Part shown: positions 7,550 through 16,725 of the stretch, piece by piece
How the letters are laid out: each line of letters begins with the position of its first letter
Position numbering within the stretch: position 1 is the stretch's first letter
NCBI GenBank assembly: GCA_025924275.1
Contig: JAICEH010000017.1
Location: 1 to 16,725, forward strand
Source of the DNA: Gemmatimonadales bacterium
GTDB lineage: Bacteria; Gemmatimonadota; Gemmatimonadetes; Gemmatimonadales; GWC2-71-9
DNA length: 16,725 bases
Direction: 5' to 3'
Program-made: the position numbers and the translations under genes
Notes under the pieces: model-generated
The model's input: the letters and a program-made list of their open reading frames with translations, nothing else
Told to the model about the DNA's origin: nothing
Database searches by the model: none

Positions 7550-9885
7550 GCGGTGGGGCCGCGCCGAGCGCGCGGCGGCCGCTGCTCGTCACCGTGGGGT
7601 ACGGGGCCGGTCTCGCGACCGGCCTCGCGCGTTTCGGGGATCCCTTCCTCGTCCTTCCGCTCCTCCTCCTGCCGGTGCTCCGCCGGCCCGGCTCCCTCCT
7701 CGCCCTGGCCTGCCTCGGGGCGGCCGTCGGTCGAGTGGGCGGCGAGGCGGTCCGGATCGCCGAGACCGGGACGTGCCGGGCCCGGCTGCCGGCCGGCGCG
7801 ATGGAACTCGTCGTGCGCGCCAGGGACCCGGTCGCCGAGGGGGGGCGGGGCGACGTCGGCCTGGTGTCGGTCCGGTGCCACGGCGCCGTCGCCACCCACT
7901 GGCCGGCGGGGCATCGCACCGGGGCGGGAGAGCAGTGGACGGTGCGCGCCCGCTGGGTGGTGCGGCCGGGACCCCTCGGCCGGCCCGGAGGCACCCTCGT
8001 GGTGCGCGAGGCGCGGCGGGTGGAGGGGGAGCGCCCGGACCTGGCCGACCGGATCCGCACCGGACTCGCGCGCGGTGCGGATCGGCTGTACGGGCCGCGC
8101 GCGCCCCTGGTGCACGCGCTGGTGCTGGGCCGGGGCCAGGTGGATGCCCGGGTGCGCGATGCCTTCGCGCGCTCCGGCCTCGCCCACCTGCTCTCCATCT
8201 CCGGCTTTCACGTGGGGCTCCTCGCGGGGTGGGTAGGCCTGGCGCTGGTCCTCTGCGGCGTGCCGCGCCGGCGCGCCTGGATCGCGGCCGCGGTGGCGGC
8301 CGTGGGGTATGCCGCGTTTCTCGGCTGGCCCGCCCCGGCCACGCGGGCGGCGCTGCTTGCCGCACTCCTCGCCGTCGAGCGCGGGCGCCAGCGCCGGGTG
8401 ACCGCCGCGAGCCTGCTGGCCGCCACGGCCTTCCTGGTGCTCCTCGTGGATCCCTGGGCGATCACTTCGGCGGGTGCCTGGATGTCGTTCGCCGCGATCG
8501 GCGGGCTCGTCGCCACCACGCGCTGGACCGGGCGACGGCTTGGCGACGGTGCGCTCACCCGGGCGCTCGCCACATCGATCGGCGCGACGCTCTTCACGGC
8601 GCCGATCACGGCCTGGGCCTTCGGGTCGGTGGCCGGGGCCGGGGTGGCGCTCAACCTCGTGGCGGTGCCCCTCACCGCGGCCGTCCTCCCCGCCGTGGTG
8701 GCGAGCCTCGTCCTGGCCGGGCCCGCGCCGCCGCTCGCGGCCGCCTTCGCCGCCGCGGCCGGGGGAGGCCTCGCCCTGCTGGAGCGGCTCGCCTCGTGGG
8801 GGGCGGCCCTCCCGGTGGGTCACGTCGCCGTGGCGGGAGGGGCCCGCGCCGCGCTGCCCTGGCTTGGCCTCGCACTCGCGGCCGCCTGGGGGATGCACCG
8901 GCGGGTCACCGCGCGCGAGGCCTCCCGGCGCGTCGCCTGGGTGGCGGCCCTCCTCCTCTGGCTCCCGCTCCTGCCGCGGCCCGCGGCTTATGGGGGCTCC
9001 GGCCTGGCGCTACATTTCCTCGACGTCGGGCAGGGCGACGCCATCGCACTCCGGACCCCGGGCGGCCGCTGGGTGCTGGTGGACGCGGGTCCCGCCAGTT
9101 GGCGCAGTGACGCCGGCCGGAGGGTGGTGGTGCCCTGGCTCCGGCGGCAGGGCGCCCGCCGGATCGACCTGCTGGTGGTGTCGCACGCGCACGCGGATCA
9201 CCTCGGCGGCGCGGGGGCGGTCCTCGACGCGCTGCACCCGGCCGTGCTGCTCGAGCCCGGCGGGCTGGTCGGGGACCCGCTCTACCTGGACTTCCTGGCC
9301 GCGGCAGGCGAGGAGGGCCGCCATTGGGTCCCCGCGCGGGATGGCCAGCGGCTCGAGCTCGACGGCGTCCGGTTCAGCGTGCTCCATCCGGACCCGGCCT
9401 GGCCTGGCTGGGGCCTCGATGTCAACGAGGACTCGGTGGTGCTGCTGGTGGAGTACGGCTGCTTTCGCGCCGTGCTGGCGGGCGACGCGGGCCTCCCCGT
9501 GGAGGCCCGGCTCCGCGGGCGGATCGGGCCGGTGGCGCTGCTCAAGGCCGGTCATCACGGCTCCCGGACCGCCACCGGCGAGGCCTGGCTGGACGAGCTC
9601 CGGCCCGCGGCGGCGGTGCTGAGCACCGGGGAGGGCAACCGCTACGGGCAACCGGCGCCCGCCACCCTCGCGCGGCTCGCCCGGCACGGGGTGGCCGCGT
9701 GGCGGACCGACCGCGAGGGGACCATCTCCGCCCGCACCGACGGGCACACCGTCACGATCCGCGCCGGGCGCGGGTCTCGCACCTTCGCCACGAGGGTCAC
9801 GTGCTCCGCAGCGCAGCCGTCACCACCATCGAGCGGTTCATCCTCGACCAGGAGCGGGGCCACCCCGAGGCCACCGGTGAACTGA
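7519..9885 (+). CDS. comEC: ComEC/Rec2 family DNA uptake channel
   Basis: A protein of up to 788 residues for passage of transforming single-stranded DNA across the inner membrane. The order is as in the family. Hydrophobic N-terminal helices come first (about 20-75), then a DUF4131 OB-like segment (about 90-190). The polytopic Competence domain carries LAHLLSISGFHVGLLAG near 215. Last is a metallo-beta-lactamase domain with LHFLDVGQGD (Asp502, Asp507), HAHADH (556-561), LAGDAG (Asp656) and LKAGHHGSR (His679/His680). The motifs kept suggest an active nuclease domain. The start is uncertain: GTG 7519 overlaps comFB by 31 bases and lacks a ribosome site; GTG 7594 is the next ordinary start. The stop lies 85 bases inside fbp, giving a Ser/Pro-rich tail unlikely to be ancestral. 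Other competence genes are not in view. Confidence 0.92.
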   Translation: MRPGEAPGALSGGAAPSARRPLLVTVGYGAGLATGLARFGDPFLVLPLLLLPVLRRPGSLLALACLGAAVGRVGGEAVRIAETGTCRARLPAGAMELVVRARDPVAEGGRGDVGLVSVRCHGAVATHWPAGHRTGAGEQWTVRARWVVRPGPLGRPGGTLVVREARRVEGERPDLADRIRTGLARGADRLYGPRAPLVHALVLGRGQVDARVRDAFARSGLAHLLSISGFHVGLLAGWVGLALVLCGVPRRRAWIAAAVAAVGYAAFLGWPAPATRAALLAALLAVERGRQRRVTAASLLAATAFLVLLVDPWAITSAGAWMSFAAIGGLVATTRWTGRRLGDGALTRALATSIGATLFTAPITAWAFGSVAGAGVALNLVAVPLTAAVLPAVVASLVLAGPAPPLAAAFAAAAGGGLALLERLASWGAALPVGHVAVAGGARAALPWLGLALAAAWGMHRRVTAREASRRVAWVAALLLWLPLLPRPAAYGGSGLALHFLDVGQGDAIALRTPGGRWVLVDAGPASWRSDAGRRVVVPWLRRQGARRIDLLVVSHAHADHLGGAGAVLDALHPAVLLEPGGLVGDPLYLDFLAAAGEEGRHWVPARDGQRLELDGVRFSVLHPDPAWPGWGLDVNEDSVVLLVEYGCFRAVLAGDAGLPVEARLRGRIGPVALLKAGHHGSRTATGEAWLDELRPAAAVLSTGEGNRYGQPAPATLARLARHGVAAWRTDREGTISARTDGHTVTIRAGRGSRTFATRVTCSAAQPSPPSSGSSSTRSGATPRPPVN

Positions 9886-10825
9886 CCAACCTGCTCTACG
9901 ACATCGCCCTCGCGGGCAAGGTGATCGCCGGCGCGGTGCGGCGGGCCGGGCTGGTGGACGTGCTGGGCGCCGCGGGCAACGTGAACGTGCAGGGCGAGGA
10001 GCAGCAGAAGCTCGACGTCTACGCGAACGAGGTGGTGAAGAGCGCGCTGACCTTCACCGGCCGGGTCTGCGTGATGGGCTCCGAGGAGGACGACGACTTC
10101 ATCCCGGTGCCCGACGGCTACCCCGTCGGCAAGTACGTCGTGCTCTTCGACCCGCTCGATGGCTCCTCGAACATCGACGCCAACGCTCCGGTGGGCACCA
10201 TCTTCAGCGTCTACTCGCGGGTGAGCGACGGGGGCCGGGGCGACCAGCGGGACGTGCTGCAGCCGGGGCGGCATCAGGTCGCCGCCGGCTACGTGATGTA
10301 CGGCTCGAGCGTGATGATGGTCTACACGACGGGCCACGGGGTCCACGGGTTCACCCTCGACCCCACCATCGGCGAGTTCGTGCTCTCCCACCAACGGATC
10401 ACGATCCCCCCCACGGGGATGTACTACAGCGTGAACGAGAGCCGGTTCGGCCGGTGGGACCGCGGCGTGCAGCTGGCGGTGCGCGGCCTCCACGGCGACT
10501 TCCCCGACCAGATCAAGGGGAAGAACAGCCGCTACATCGGCTCGCTCGTCGCCGACTTCCACCGCAACCTGGTGAACGGCGGCATCTTCCTCTATCCCGG
10601 CGACGTGAAGGCCCCGGCGGGCAAGCTCCGGCTGCTGTACGAGTGCGCACCGATGGCCTTCATCGCGGAGCAGGCCGGCGGGGCCGCCACCGACGGGGTC
10701 ACCCGCATCCTCGACCTCCAGCCCGAGGCGCTGCACCAGCGGACCCCCCTGGTGATCGGCTCCCGGGACGACGTGGAATACGTCCGCCGCATCATCCTCG
10801 AGCAGCGCGCCCGGGAGGGCGCGGC

Positions 10826-10829
<4 letters not shown>
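9801..10829 (+). CDS. fbp: Fructose-1,6-bisphosphatase, class I
   Basis: A 342-residue class I FBPase that removes the 1-phosphate of fructose 1,6-bisphosphate in gluconeogenesis. It aligns by eye along its full length with the E. coli enzyme. Landmarks are ATGELTNLLYDIALAGKVI, NVQGEEQQKLDVYANE, SEEDDD (94-99) and the metal site FDPLDGSSNID (Asp117, Asp120, Asp126). Substrate-binding segments follow: AAGYVMYGSS, SRYIGSLVADFHRNL and LRLLYECAPMAF. The chosen start is GTG at 9801 with GAGGG four bases upstream. It gives the expected distance to the conserved ERFILDQERGH segment, and in-frame sequence further upstream is only shadow of comEC. The gene therefore begins 85 bases before comEC ends. 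Its stop overlaps the mutase gene in a GTGA. The neighbours suggest co-transcription rather than a shared pathway. Confidence 0.93.
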
Positions 10830-12379
<1,550 letters not shown>

Positions 12380-12398
12380 GCCGCCCCCCGTCCGCGCC

Positions 12399-12427
12399 TT
12401 GTGAGGCCCGGCGCGATCGGCTAACTT
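12399..12427 (+). promoter_or_regulatory. Putative sigma70-type promoter of fmdB-argS run
   Basis: TTGTGA (12399-12404), a 17-base spacer and TAACTT (12422-12427) form a good housekeeping promoter in the 86-base gap after the mutase gene. The expected start at about 12434 leaves a leader of roughly 30 bases. The -10 is one arm of the inverted repeat TAACTT-N13-AAGTTA. This would start the third run. Confidence 0.5.
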
Positions 12428-12446
12428 TCGCGGCTGTCGCAAGTTA
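12422..12446. repeat. Inverted repeat TAACTT-N13-AAGTTA
   Basis: Two perfect 6-base arms (12422-12427 and 12441-12446), 13 bases apart and 19 bases centre to centre. The AT-rich arms stand out in GC-rich DNA. The left arm is the proposed -10 and the right arm lies in the leader just after the start point. It could be an operator for a dimeric regulator, a weak RNA hairpin, or two back-to-back -10 elements. Confidence 0.4.
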
Positions 12447-12465
12447 CCGAGATCGCAGCCAGGCG

Positions 12466-12780
12466 ATGCCGACCTACCACTACCGCTGCCCCGCGGGGCA
12501 CGACTTCGACCGCTTCGAGAAGATGACGGCCAGGGGCCGGGCCCGGTGCCCGACCTGCGGCCGCACGGCCGCCCGGCAGATCTCCGGCGGGGCGGGGCTC
12601 GTCTTCCGGGGAAGCGGCTTCTACATCACCGACTACGGCAAGGACGGCAAGGGGGCGCGCAAGCCGGATGCGCCCGAGGCGACGCCCGCGGCGGAGGCCC
12701 CGGTGGCCGGCGCCCCAGCGGAGAAGCCGAAGCCGGAGGGCAAGGGCGGCAAGGCCGCCGGAAAGCCGAAGGGGGAGTGA
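12466..12780 (+). CDS. FmdB family zinc ribbon protein
   Basis: A 104-residue protein. The first 60 residues are an FmdB-type zinc ribbon: MPTYHYRCPAGHDFDRFEKM, then RARCPTCGRTA and the conserved SGGAGLVFRGSGFYITDYG. Likely zinc ligands are Cys8, Cys28, Cys31 and, replacing the usual second cysteine of the first knuckle, His12 in CPAGH. The rest (about 64-104) is a Lys/Pro/Ala/Gly-rich, probably disordered basic tail. FmdB was named as a putative regulator of a formamidase/amidase system, but the family's role in most bacteria is unknown. The ATG at 12466 is fixed by the MPTY(E/H)Y(R/K)C signature; an AGG three bases upstream is a poor ribosome site. The stop overlaps argS in a GTGA, so the two are likely coupled. 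Confidence 0.88.
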   Translation: MPTYHYRCPAGHDFDRFEKMTARGRARCPTCGRTAARQISGGAGLVFRGSGFYITDYGKDGKGARKPDAPEATPAAEAPVAGAPAEKPKPEGKGGKAAGKPKGE

Positions 12781-14414
12781 CCGCCCGGATCCGGGCCGCC
12801 CTGGAGCGCGTGGCGGCCGACCTGGGTGCCCCCGGCGCGGAGTTCGTGCTGGAGCGCCCGCGGGACGCCGGCCACGGTGACCTGGCCACCAACCTGGCGA
12901 TGGTCCTGGCGCGCCCGCTGCGCCAGAACCCCCGGCAGCTGGCCGAGCGGGTGCTCGCCGGCCTCGGCCTGCCGGCCGACGTGGTCGCCCGGACGGAGAT
13001 CGCCGGGCCGGGCTTCATCAATTTCTGGCTCGCGGTGGACCAGCTCGATGCGCAGCTCCAGGCCATCCTGGGGGCGGGCGCGGGCTACGGGCGCCACCAC
13101 TTCGGCACGGGCAAGCGAGTGAATGTCGAGTTCGTGTCGGCCAACCCCACCGGCCCGCTGCACGTCGGCCACGGCCGCGGCGCCGCGCTGGGCGACGGCA
13201 TCGCGGCGCTGCTGGAGTGGAGCGGCCACGAGGTGGTCCGGGAATTCTACATCAACGACGCCGGCGTCCAGATCGACAAGCTGGCCCTGAGCCTGTGGGC
13301 CCGGGTCCGGGAGGCGGCGGGCCACCCGGCGGCGGTGCCGGAGGGCGGCTACCATGGTGCCTACCTCCAGGAGATGGCCCAGGCCCTGCTCGACCGGGAG
13401 GGCGCCAGTCTCGCCGGCCTGCCGGAGGCGGAGGGCGTGGCGCGGTGCCGCGCCCACGCGCTCCAGGCGATGCGGGTGGAGCAGGACGAGGACCTCCGGG
13501 TGTTCGGCGTGCGGTTCGACGTGCACAGCAGCGAGCAGGCGCTCTACCACGCCGGCCGGGTGGGGCACGGGCTCGAGGTCCTGGCGGCGAAGGGGCTGAC
13601 CTACGAGTCCGAGGGGGCGCTCTGGCTCCGCACCAGCGAGTTCGGCGACGACAAGGACCGGGTGCTGCGCAAGCAGGACGGGAGCTACACCTACCTCGTT
13701 CCCGACGTCGCCTACCACATCGAGAAGTTCGAGCGGGGCTTCGCGCACGCCATCGACGTCTGGGGCGCCGACCACCACGGCTACGTGCCGCGAATGCGGG
13801 CGGTCCTCAAGGCGCTGGGCTATCCCGACGACTTCTTCGACGTGAAGATCGTGCAGCTCGTCAAGGTGGTGCGGGGTGGCGAGGAGGTCCGGATGTCCAA
13901 GCGCTCGGGTGAGTTCGTGACGCTCCGCGACCTGTTCGAGGAGGTCGGCGTGGACGCGGCGCGGTACTTCTTCCTGATGCGCCGGGGCGAGTCCGGGCTG
14001 GTGTTCGACGTCGACCTGGCCAAGAGCCAGACCGAGGAGAACCCCGTCTTCTACGTGCAGATGGCCCACGCGCGGATGTCGGGGATCTTCCGGGTGGCGG
14101 GCCGCGACCCGGTGTCGGTCACCGGCGCGGCGACGCCCGAGGCGCTGCCGGCGCCCGAGGACCTCGAGCTGCTCAAGAAGCTCGGCGCCTTCCCCGAGGT
14201 CACGCTGCGGGCGGCGGAGGAGCGCGAGCCGCACCGGATCACGGGGTACCTCGAGGAGCTCGCGCGCGTCGCGCACGGGTGGTACCACAAGTGCCGCGTC
14301 CTGGGCGAGCCGCCGGCCGTGGAGCACGGCCGCCTGCTGCTCGCCCGGGCCGCGCGGCAGGTGCTCGCCAACGGCCTCACCCTCCTCGGGTGCTCGGCGC
14401 CCGACCGGATGTGA
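12777..14414 (+). CDS. argS: Arginyl-tRNA synthetase
   Basis: A 545-residue class I aminoacyl-tRNA synthetase charging tRNA-Arg in the cytosol. The N-terminal Add-1 type domain contains GHGDLATNLAMVLARPLRQNP. The catalytic domain has SANPTGPLHVGHGRGA with the HIGH-type motif HVGH at 129-132, then EFYINDAGVQI and WGADHHGYVPRM. The KMSKS counterpart is VRMSKRSGEF (Met373-Arg376), with Arg in place of the final Ser as in many ArgS. The helical anticodon-binding domain begins at DAARYFFLMRR and runs to the C-terminus (VLGEPPAVEHGRLLLARAARQVLANGL). GTG at 12777 is chosen because it gives the normal N-terminus and a GTGA overlap with fmdB. The next gene follows after four bases. Confidence 0.96.
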   Translation: MTARIRAALERVAADLGAPGAEFVLERPRDAGHGDLATNLAMVLARPLRQNPRQLAERVLAGLGLPADVVARTEIAGPGFINFWLAVDQLDAQLQAILGAGAGYGRHHFGTGKRVNVEFVSANPTGPLHVGHGRGAALGDGIAALLEWSGHEVVREFYINDAGVQIDKLALSLWARVREAAGHPAAVPEGGYHGAYLQEMAQALLDREGASLAGLPEAEGVARCRAHALQAMRVEQDEDLRVFGVRFDVHSSEQALYHAGRVGHGLEVLAAKGLTYESEGALWLRTSEFGDDKDRVLRKQDGSYTYLVPDVAYHIEKFERGFAHAIDVWGADHHGYVPRMRAVLKALGYPDDFFDVKIVQLVKVVRGGEEVRMSKRSGEFVTLRDLFEEVGVDAARYFFLMRRGESGLVFDVDLAKSQTEENPVFYVQMAHARMSGIFRVAGRDPVSVTGAATPEALPAPEDLELLKKLGAFPEVTLRAAEEREPHRITGYLEELARVAHGWYHKCRVLGEPPAVEHGRLLLARAARQVLANGLTLLGCSAPDRM

Positions 14415-14418
14415 CGCG

Positions 14419-15339
14419 ATGACCCTCCTCGTGGTGGGCAGCGTGGCGCTCGACTCGGTCTACACGCCCTTCGGCGAGACGGCGGATGCCCTCGGCGGGT
14501 CGGCCGTCTACTTCGCGGTGGCCGGCGCGCTGCTCCACCCGGTGCAGGTGGTCGGGGTGGTGGGGAAGGACTACCCGGTGGCCCAGCTGGAGGGGCTGGG
14601 CGCGCGCCGCATCGACTGGAGCGGAGTCGAGCGGGCCGACGGCGAGAGCTTCCGGTGGAAGGGGAAGTACTCCTACGACCTGCAGAGCCGGGAGACGCTC
14701 GAGACTCGCCTCGGCGTGTTTGCGCAGTTCCGGCCGAGACTGCTGCCCGGCCACGAGTCGGCGAAGTTCATCTTCCTCGGCAACATCGACCCCGAGCTGC
14801 AGCTGGGCGTGCTCGACCAGGTGACCCAGCCCCGCCTCGTGGTCTGCGACACGATGAACTACTGGATCCAGGGCAAGCGCGAGGCGCTGCTCGGGCTCCT
14901 CAAGCGAGTGGACATCCTGATGGTGAATGACGCCGAGGCGCGCGAGCTCTCCGGCGACTGGAACATCCACCGGGCGGGCCGCTGGATCCTCGAGCGGGGG
15001 CCGAGCCGGGTGGTCATCAAGCAGGGCGAATACGGCGCGCTCCTGATGGAACGGAACCGGACCTTCTACGCCCCCGCGTTCCCGCTGGAGGAGGTCTTCG
15101 ACCCCACCGGCGCCGGCGACGCGTTCGCCGGCGGGTTCATGGGCTACGTCGCGCGCACCGGGGACCTGTCCAGCGACAACCTCCGCCGGGCGATGGTCTA
15201 CGGCGCCACGATGGGGTCGTTCGCCGTGGCCCACTTCGGCATCCGGGGGTTCGACGGCGTCGGGCTGGGCGACGTCGAGGCCCGGGTGGCCGCCTTCCAC
15301 GACCTCACCCACGTCGCCGCCGCGGAGCCGCTCCAGTGA
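14419..15339 (+). CDS. PfkB-family (ribokinase-like) kinase, substrate unknown
   Basis: A 306-residue small-molecule kinase of the ribokinase/PfkB fold. It begins LLVVGSVALDSV, with a GGSAVYFAVAGALL segment where the family has its N-terminal GG motif. The C-terminal signature is DPTGAGDAFAGGF (Asp228-Phe240), containing the anion hole and catalytic base Asp234. RVVIKQGEYGALLM is the usual nucleotide-binding strand. A distinctive middle part reads VVCDTMNYWIQGKREALL and then VDILMVNDAEARELSG. I recall this DTMN(F/Y)WI signature from uncharacterised sugar kinases of Gram-negative phyla, and no substrate can be assigned. The ATG at 14419 is four bases after argS. The stop overlaps purM in a GTGA, so it is co-transcribed with a purine gene. 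A nucleoside or sugar substrate is possible but unproven. Confidence 0.85.
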   Translation: MTLLVVGSVALDSVYTPFGETADALGGSAVYFAVAGALLHPVQVVGVVGKDYPVAQLEGLGARRIDWSGVERADGESFRWKGKYSYDLQSRETLETRLGVFAQFRPRLLPGHESAKFIFLGNIDPELQLGVLDQVTQPRLVVCDTMNYWIQGKREALLGLLKRVDILMVNDAEARELSGDWNIHRAGRWILERGPSRVVIKQGEYGALLMERNRTFYAPAFPLEEVFDPTGAGDAFAGGFMGYVARTGDLSSDNLRRAMVYGATMGSFAVAHFGIRGFDGVGLGDVEARVAAFHDLTHVAAAEPLQ

Positions 15340-16361
15340 CGGGCCGCCAGTACGCCGCCGCCGGCGTGGACCTCGCGGCCGCCCACGCCGCCAAGGCGCG
15401 GATCATCGAGGCGGTGGCCGGGGCCCAGACCGCCCTCTCCCTCGGGCGCCCCGGGGCGTTCGGCGGGATGGTCCGGCTGCCCGCCGGCCTGCGCCGCCCG
15501 GTGCTGGTGATGAGCACCGATGGGGTGGGCACCAAGGTGCTGGTGGCGCTCGAGGCCGGGGTCTACGGCACGGTGGGCGAGGACCTGGTCAACCACTCGG
15601 TGAACGACGTGCTGGTGCACGGTGCCGCCCCCCTCGCGTTCCTCGACTACATCGCCGGGGCCGGGCTCACCACCGAGGTCCTCGCCGGGATCGTCGAGGG
15701 GGTCGCCCGCGGATGCCGCGCGCACGGGATGGCCCTCGCCGGCGGCGAGACGGCCCAGATGCCGGGCCTCTACGCGGCGGGCCACTTCGACCTCGCGGGC
15801 ACGATCGTCGGCGTGGTCGAGGAGGACGAGGCACTGCATGGCGACCGGATCCGGCCGGGCGACGTGCTGGTGGGGTACGCGGCGAGCGGGCTTCACACCA
15901 ACGGCTACACCCTGGCCCGGCGGGTCGTCTTCGACGTGCTGAAGCTGGGCGTGGACGCCCCGTTCCCGGAGGACGGCCGGACGGTGGCCGAGGTGCTGCT
16001 CGCGGTGCACCGGAGCTACGCGCGTGCGATCCGCCCCGTGCTCCCGCGGCTCCATGGACTGGCCCACATCACGGGCGGCGGGATCGGCGGGAACCTGGTC
16101 CGGGTCCTGCCCGAGGGGGTCGAGGCGGTGGTGGACCCGGGGGCGTGGAACTGGCCCGGGCTCCATCGCGTCCTCCAGGAGGCGGGCCGGATCTCCACCG
16201 ACGAGATGCGCGAAGTGTTCAATCTGGGGCTCGGGATGATCGCCGTGGCGCCGCCGGAAGCGGCGGACGCGGTGCGAGCCGCGGCCACGGCCGACGGCGT
16301 GGAGACCTGGATCGTCGGCGAGGTGCGGGCCGGGACCCGCGGGGTGCGGTTCGCCGGGTGA
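15336..16361 (+). CDS. purM: Phosphoribosylformylglycinamidine cyclo-ligase (AIR synthetase)
   Basis: A 341-residue enzyme for the fifth step of de novo purine synthesis, the ATP-dependent closure of FGAM to aminoimidazole ribonucleotide. It shows the AIRS fold signatures: VLVMSTDGVGTKVLVALEAG, NHSVNDVLVHGAAPLAFLDY with its phosphate and Mg2+ contacts, and ALAGGETAQMPGLY. Later come GYAASGLHTNGYTLAR and HITGGGIGGNLVRVLP, then REVFNLGLGMIAV near the end. Length is normal for bacterial PurM (about 340-350). GTG at 15336 overlaps the kinase stop by four bases and gives a normal start (TGRQYAAAGVDL, matching the usual YxxAGVD). No other pur genes are in the window. ribD follows after four bases. 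Confidence 0.96.
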   Translation: MTGRQYAAAGVDLAAAHAAKARIIEAVAGAQTALSLGRPGAFGGMVRLPAGLRRPVLVMSTDGVGTKVLVALEAGVYGTVGEDLVNHSVNDVLVHGAAPLAFLDYIAGAGLTTEVLAGIVEGVARGCRAHGMALAGGETAQMPGLYAAGHFDLAGTIVGVVEEDEALHGDRIRPGDVLVGYAASGLHTNGYTLARRVVFDVLKLGVDAPFPEDGRTVAEVLLAVHRSYARAIRPVLPRLHGLAHITGGGIGGNLVRVLPEGVEAVVDPGAWNWPGLHRVLQEAGRISTDEMREVFNLGLGMIAVAPPEAADAVRAAATADGVETWIVGEVRAGTRGVRFAG

Positions 16362-16365
16362 GTCG

Positions 16366-16725
16366 ATGGCGGTGACCGAGGCCGGGGCCATGCGCCTGGC
16401 GCTGGACCTCGCCTGGCGCGGGTGGGGCCGGGTGCACCCGAACCCGCTGGTCGGCGCCGTGGTGTTGCGGGCTGGCGAGGTCGTCGGCGAGGGATGGCAT
16501 GCCGAGTTCGGCGGGCCCCACGCGGAGCGCGTCGCGCTCGACGCCGCCGGGAGTGCCGCCCGGGACGCGACCCTGGTGGTGACGCTCGAGCCGTGCGCCC
16601 ACCAGGGCAAGCAGCCGCCCTGCGCGCCCGCGGTCGCCCAGGCCGGGGTGCGTCGCGTGGCCTACGCGCTGCCGGACCCGAACCCGCTGGCCGCCGGCGG
16701 GGCGGCGCTGCTTGGCGCCCGCGGA
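16366..16725 (+). CDS. ribD: RibD deaminase domain (partial, runs off window)
   Basis: The first 120 codons of a riboflavin-biosynthesis RibD, open at the window edge. The family deaminates the GTP cyclohydrolase II product and then reduces its ribosyl group. Only the N-terminal deaminase domain is visible: MRLALDLAWRGWGRVHPNPLVGAVV, GEGWHAEFGGPHAERVAL with zinc ligand His52 and catalytic Glu54, and TLEPCAHQGKQPPC with zinc ligands Cys77 and Cys86. YALPDPNPLAAGG follows. The usual motif is EPCxHxGxTPPC; here Gln stands at the Thr position. The ATG at 16366 is four bases after purM. Whether the reductase domain is fused cannot be seen. It is probably the first gene of a riboflavin block continuing downstream. 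Confidence 0.93.
   Translation, partial: MAVTEAGAMRLALDLAWRGWGRVHPNPLVGAVVLRAGEVVGEGWHAEFGGPHAERVALDAAGSAARDATLVVTLEPCAHQGKQPPCAPAVAQAGVRRVAYALPDPNPLAAGGAALLGARG

Noticed and set aside
9324..9800. Upstream extension of the fbp frame
   Set aside because: In-frame sequence before 9801 is an Arg/Pro/Ala-rich shadow of the comEC metallo-beta-lactamase domain and matches no FBPase N-terminus.

Overview
The window is a dense stretch of chromosome from a high-GC (roughly 70% or more by eye) Gram-negative-type bacterium. A lipoprotein with a lipobox and an outer-membrane barrel protein indicate two membranes. GC content, tight gene packing, a split archaeal-type methylmalonyl-CoA mutase and a comFB-comEC pair would fit Gemmatimonadota or a similar high-GC phylum. 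That placement is inference, because no rRNA or other marker is present. I see no phage, transposon, CRISPR array, tRNA or rRNA.

Layout. A minus-strand mazG (nucleotide-pool cleaning) lies at the left edge, divergent from everything else. From 893 onward all genes are on the plus strand in three tight runs. Run 1 (893-5884): alr (D-alanine for cell wall), deoB and cdd (nucleoside salvage), then an uncharacterised DNRLRE-like lipoprotein and an outer-membrane barrel protein. Run 2 (5949-12379): miaB (tRNA ms2i6A), comFB, comEC (DNA uptake), fbp (gluconeogenesis) and a methylmalonyl-CoA mutase catalytic subunit without its B12 domain. Run 3 (12466 to the window edge): an FmdB-type zinc ribbon, argS, a PfkB-family kinase of unknown substrate, purM and the start of ribD.

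Genes within a run overlap or nearly touch. There are five 4-base ATGA/GTGA overlaps, a 1-base and an 8-base overlap, a 31-base overlap (start uncertain) and an 85-base overlap. The only plus-strand gaps above 50 bases are 5885-5948 and 12380-12465, and each holds a promoter-like -10 element. The mazG/alr gap holds two divergent promoter-like signals whose -10 hexamers coincide on opposite strands. The alr and miaB starts sit so close to their -10 elements that leaderless mRNAs are likely.

Most genes are core metabolism. The parts most worth a second look are the lipoprotein/barrel pair at the end of the nucleoside-salvage run, the comFB-comEC-fbp junctions, the symmetric mazG/alr promoter, the Ser-for-Thr change at the deoB nucleophile position, and the short N-terminus of the mutase. 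I did not find a clear defence system or other self-contained novel system.
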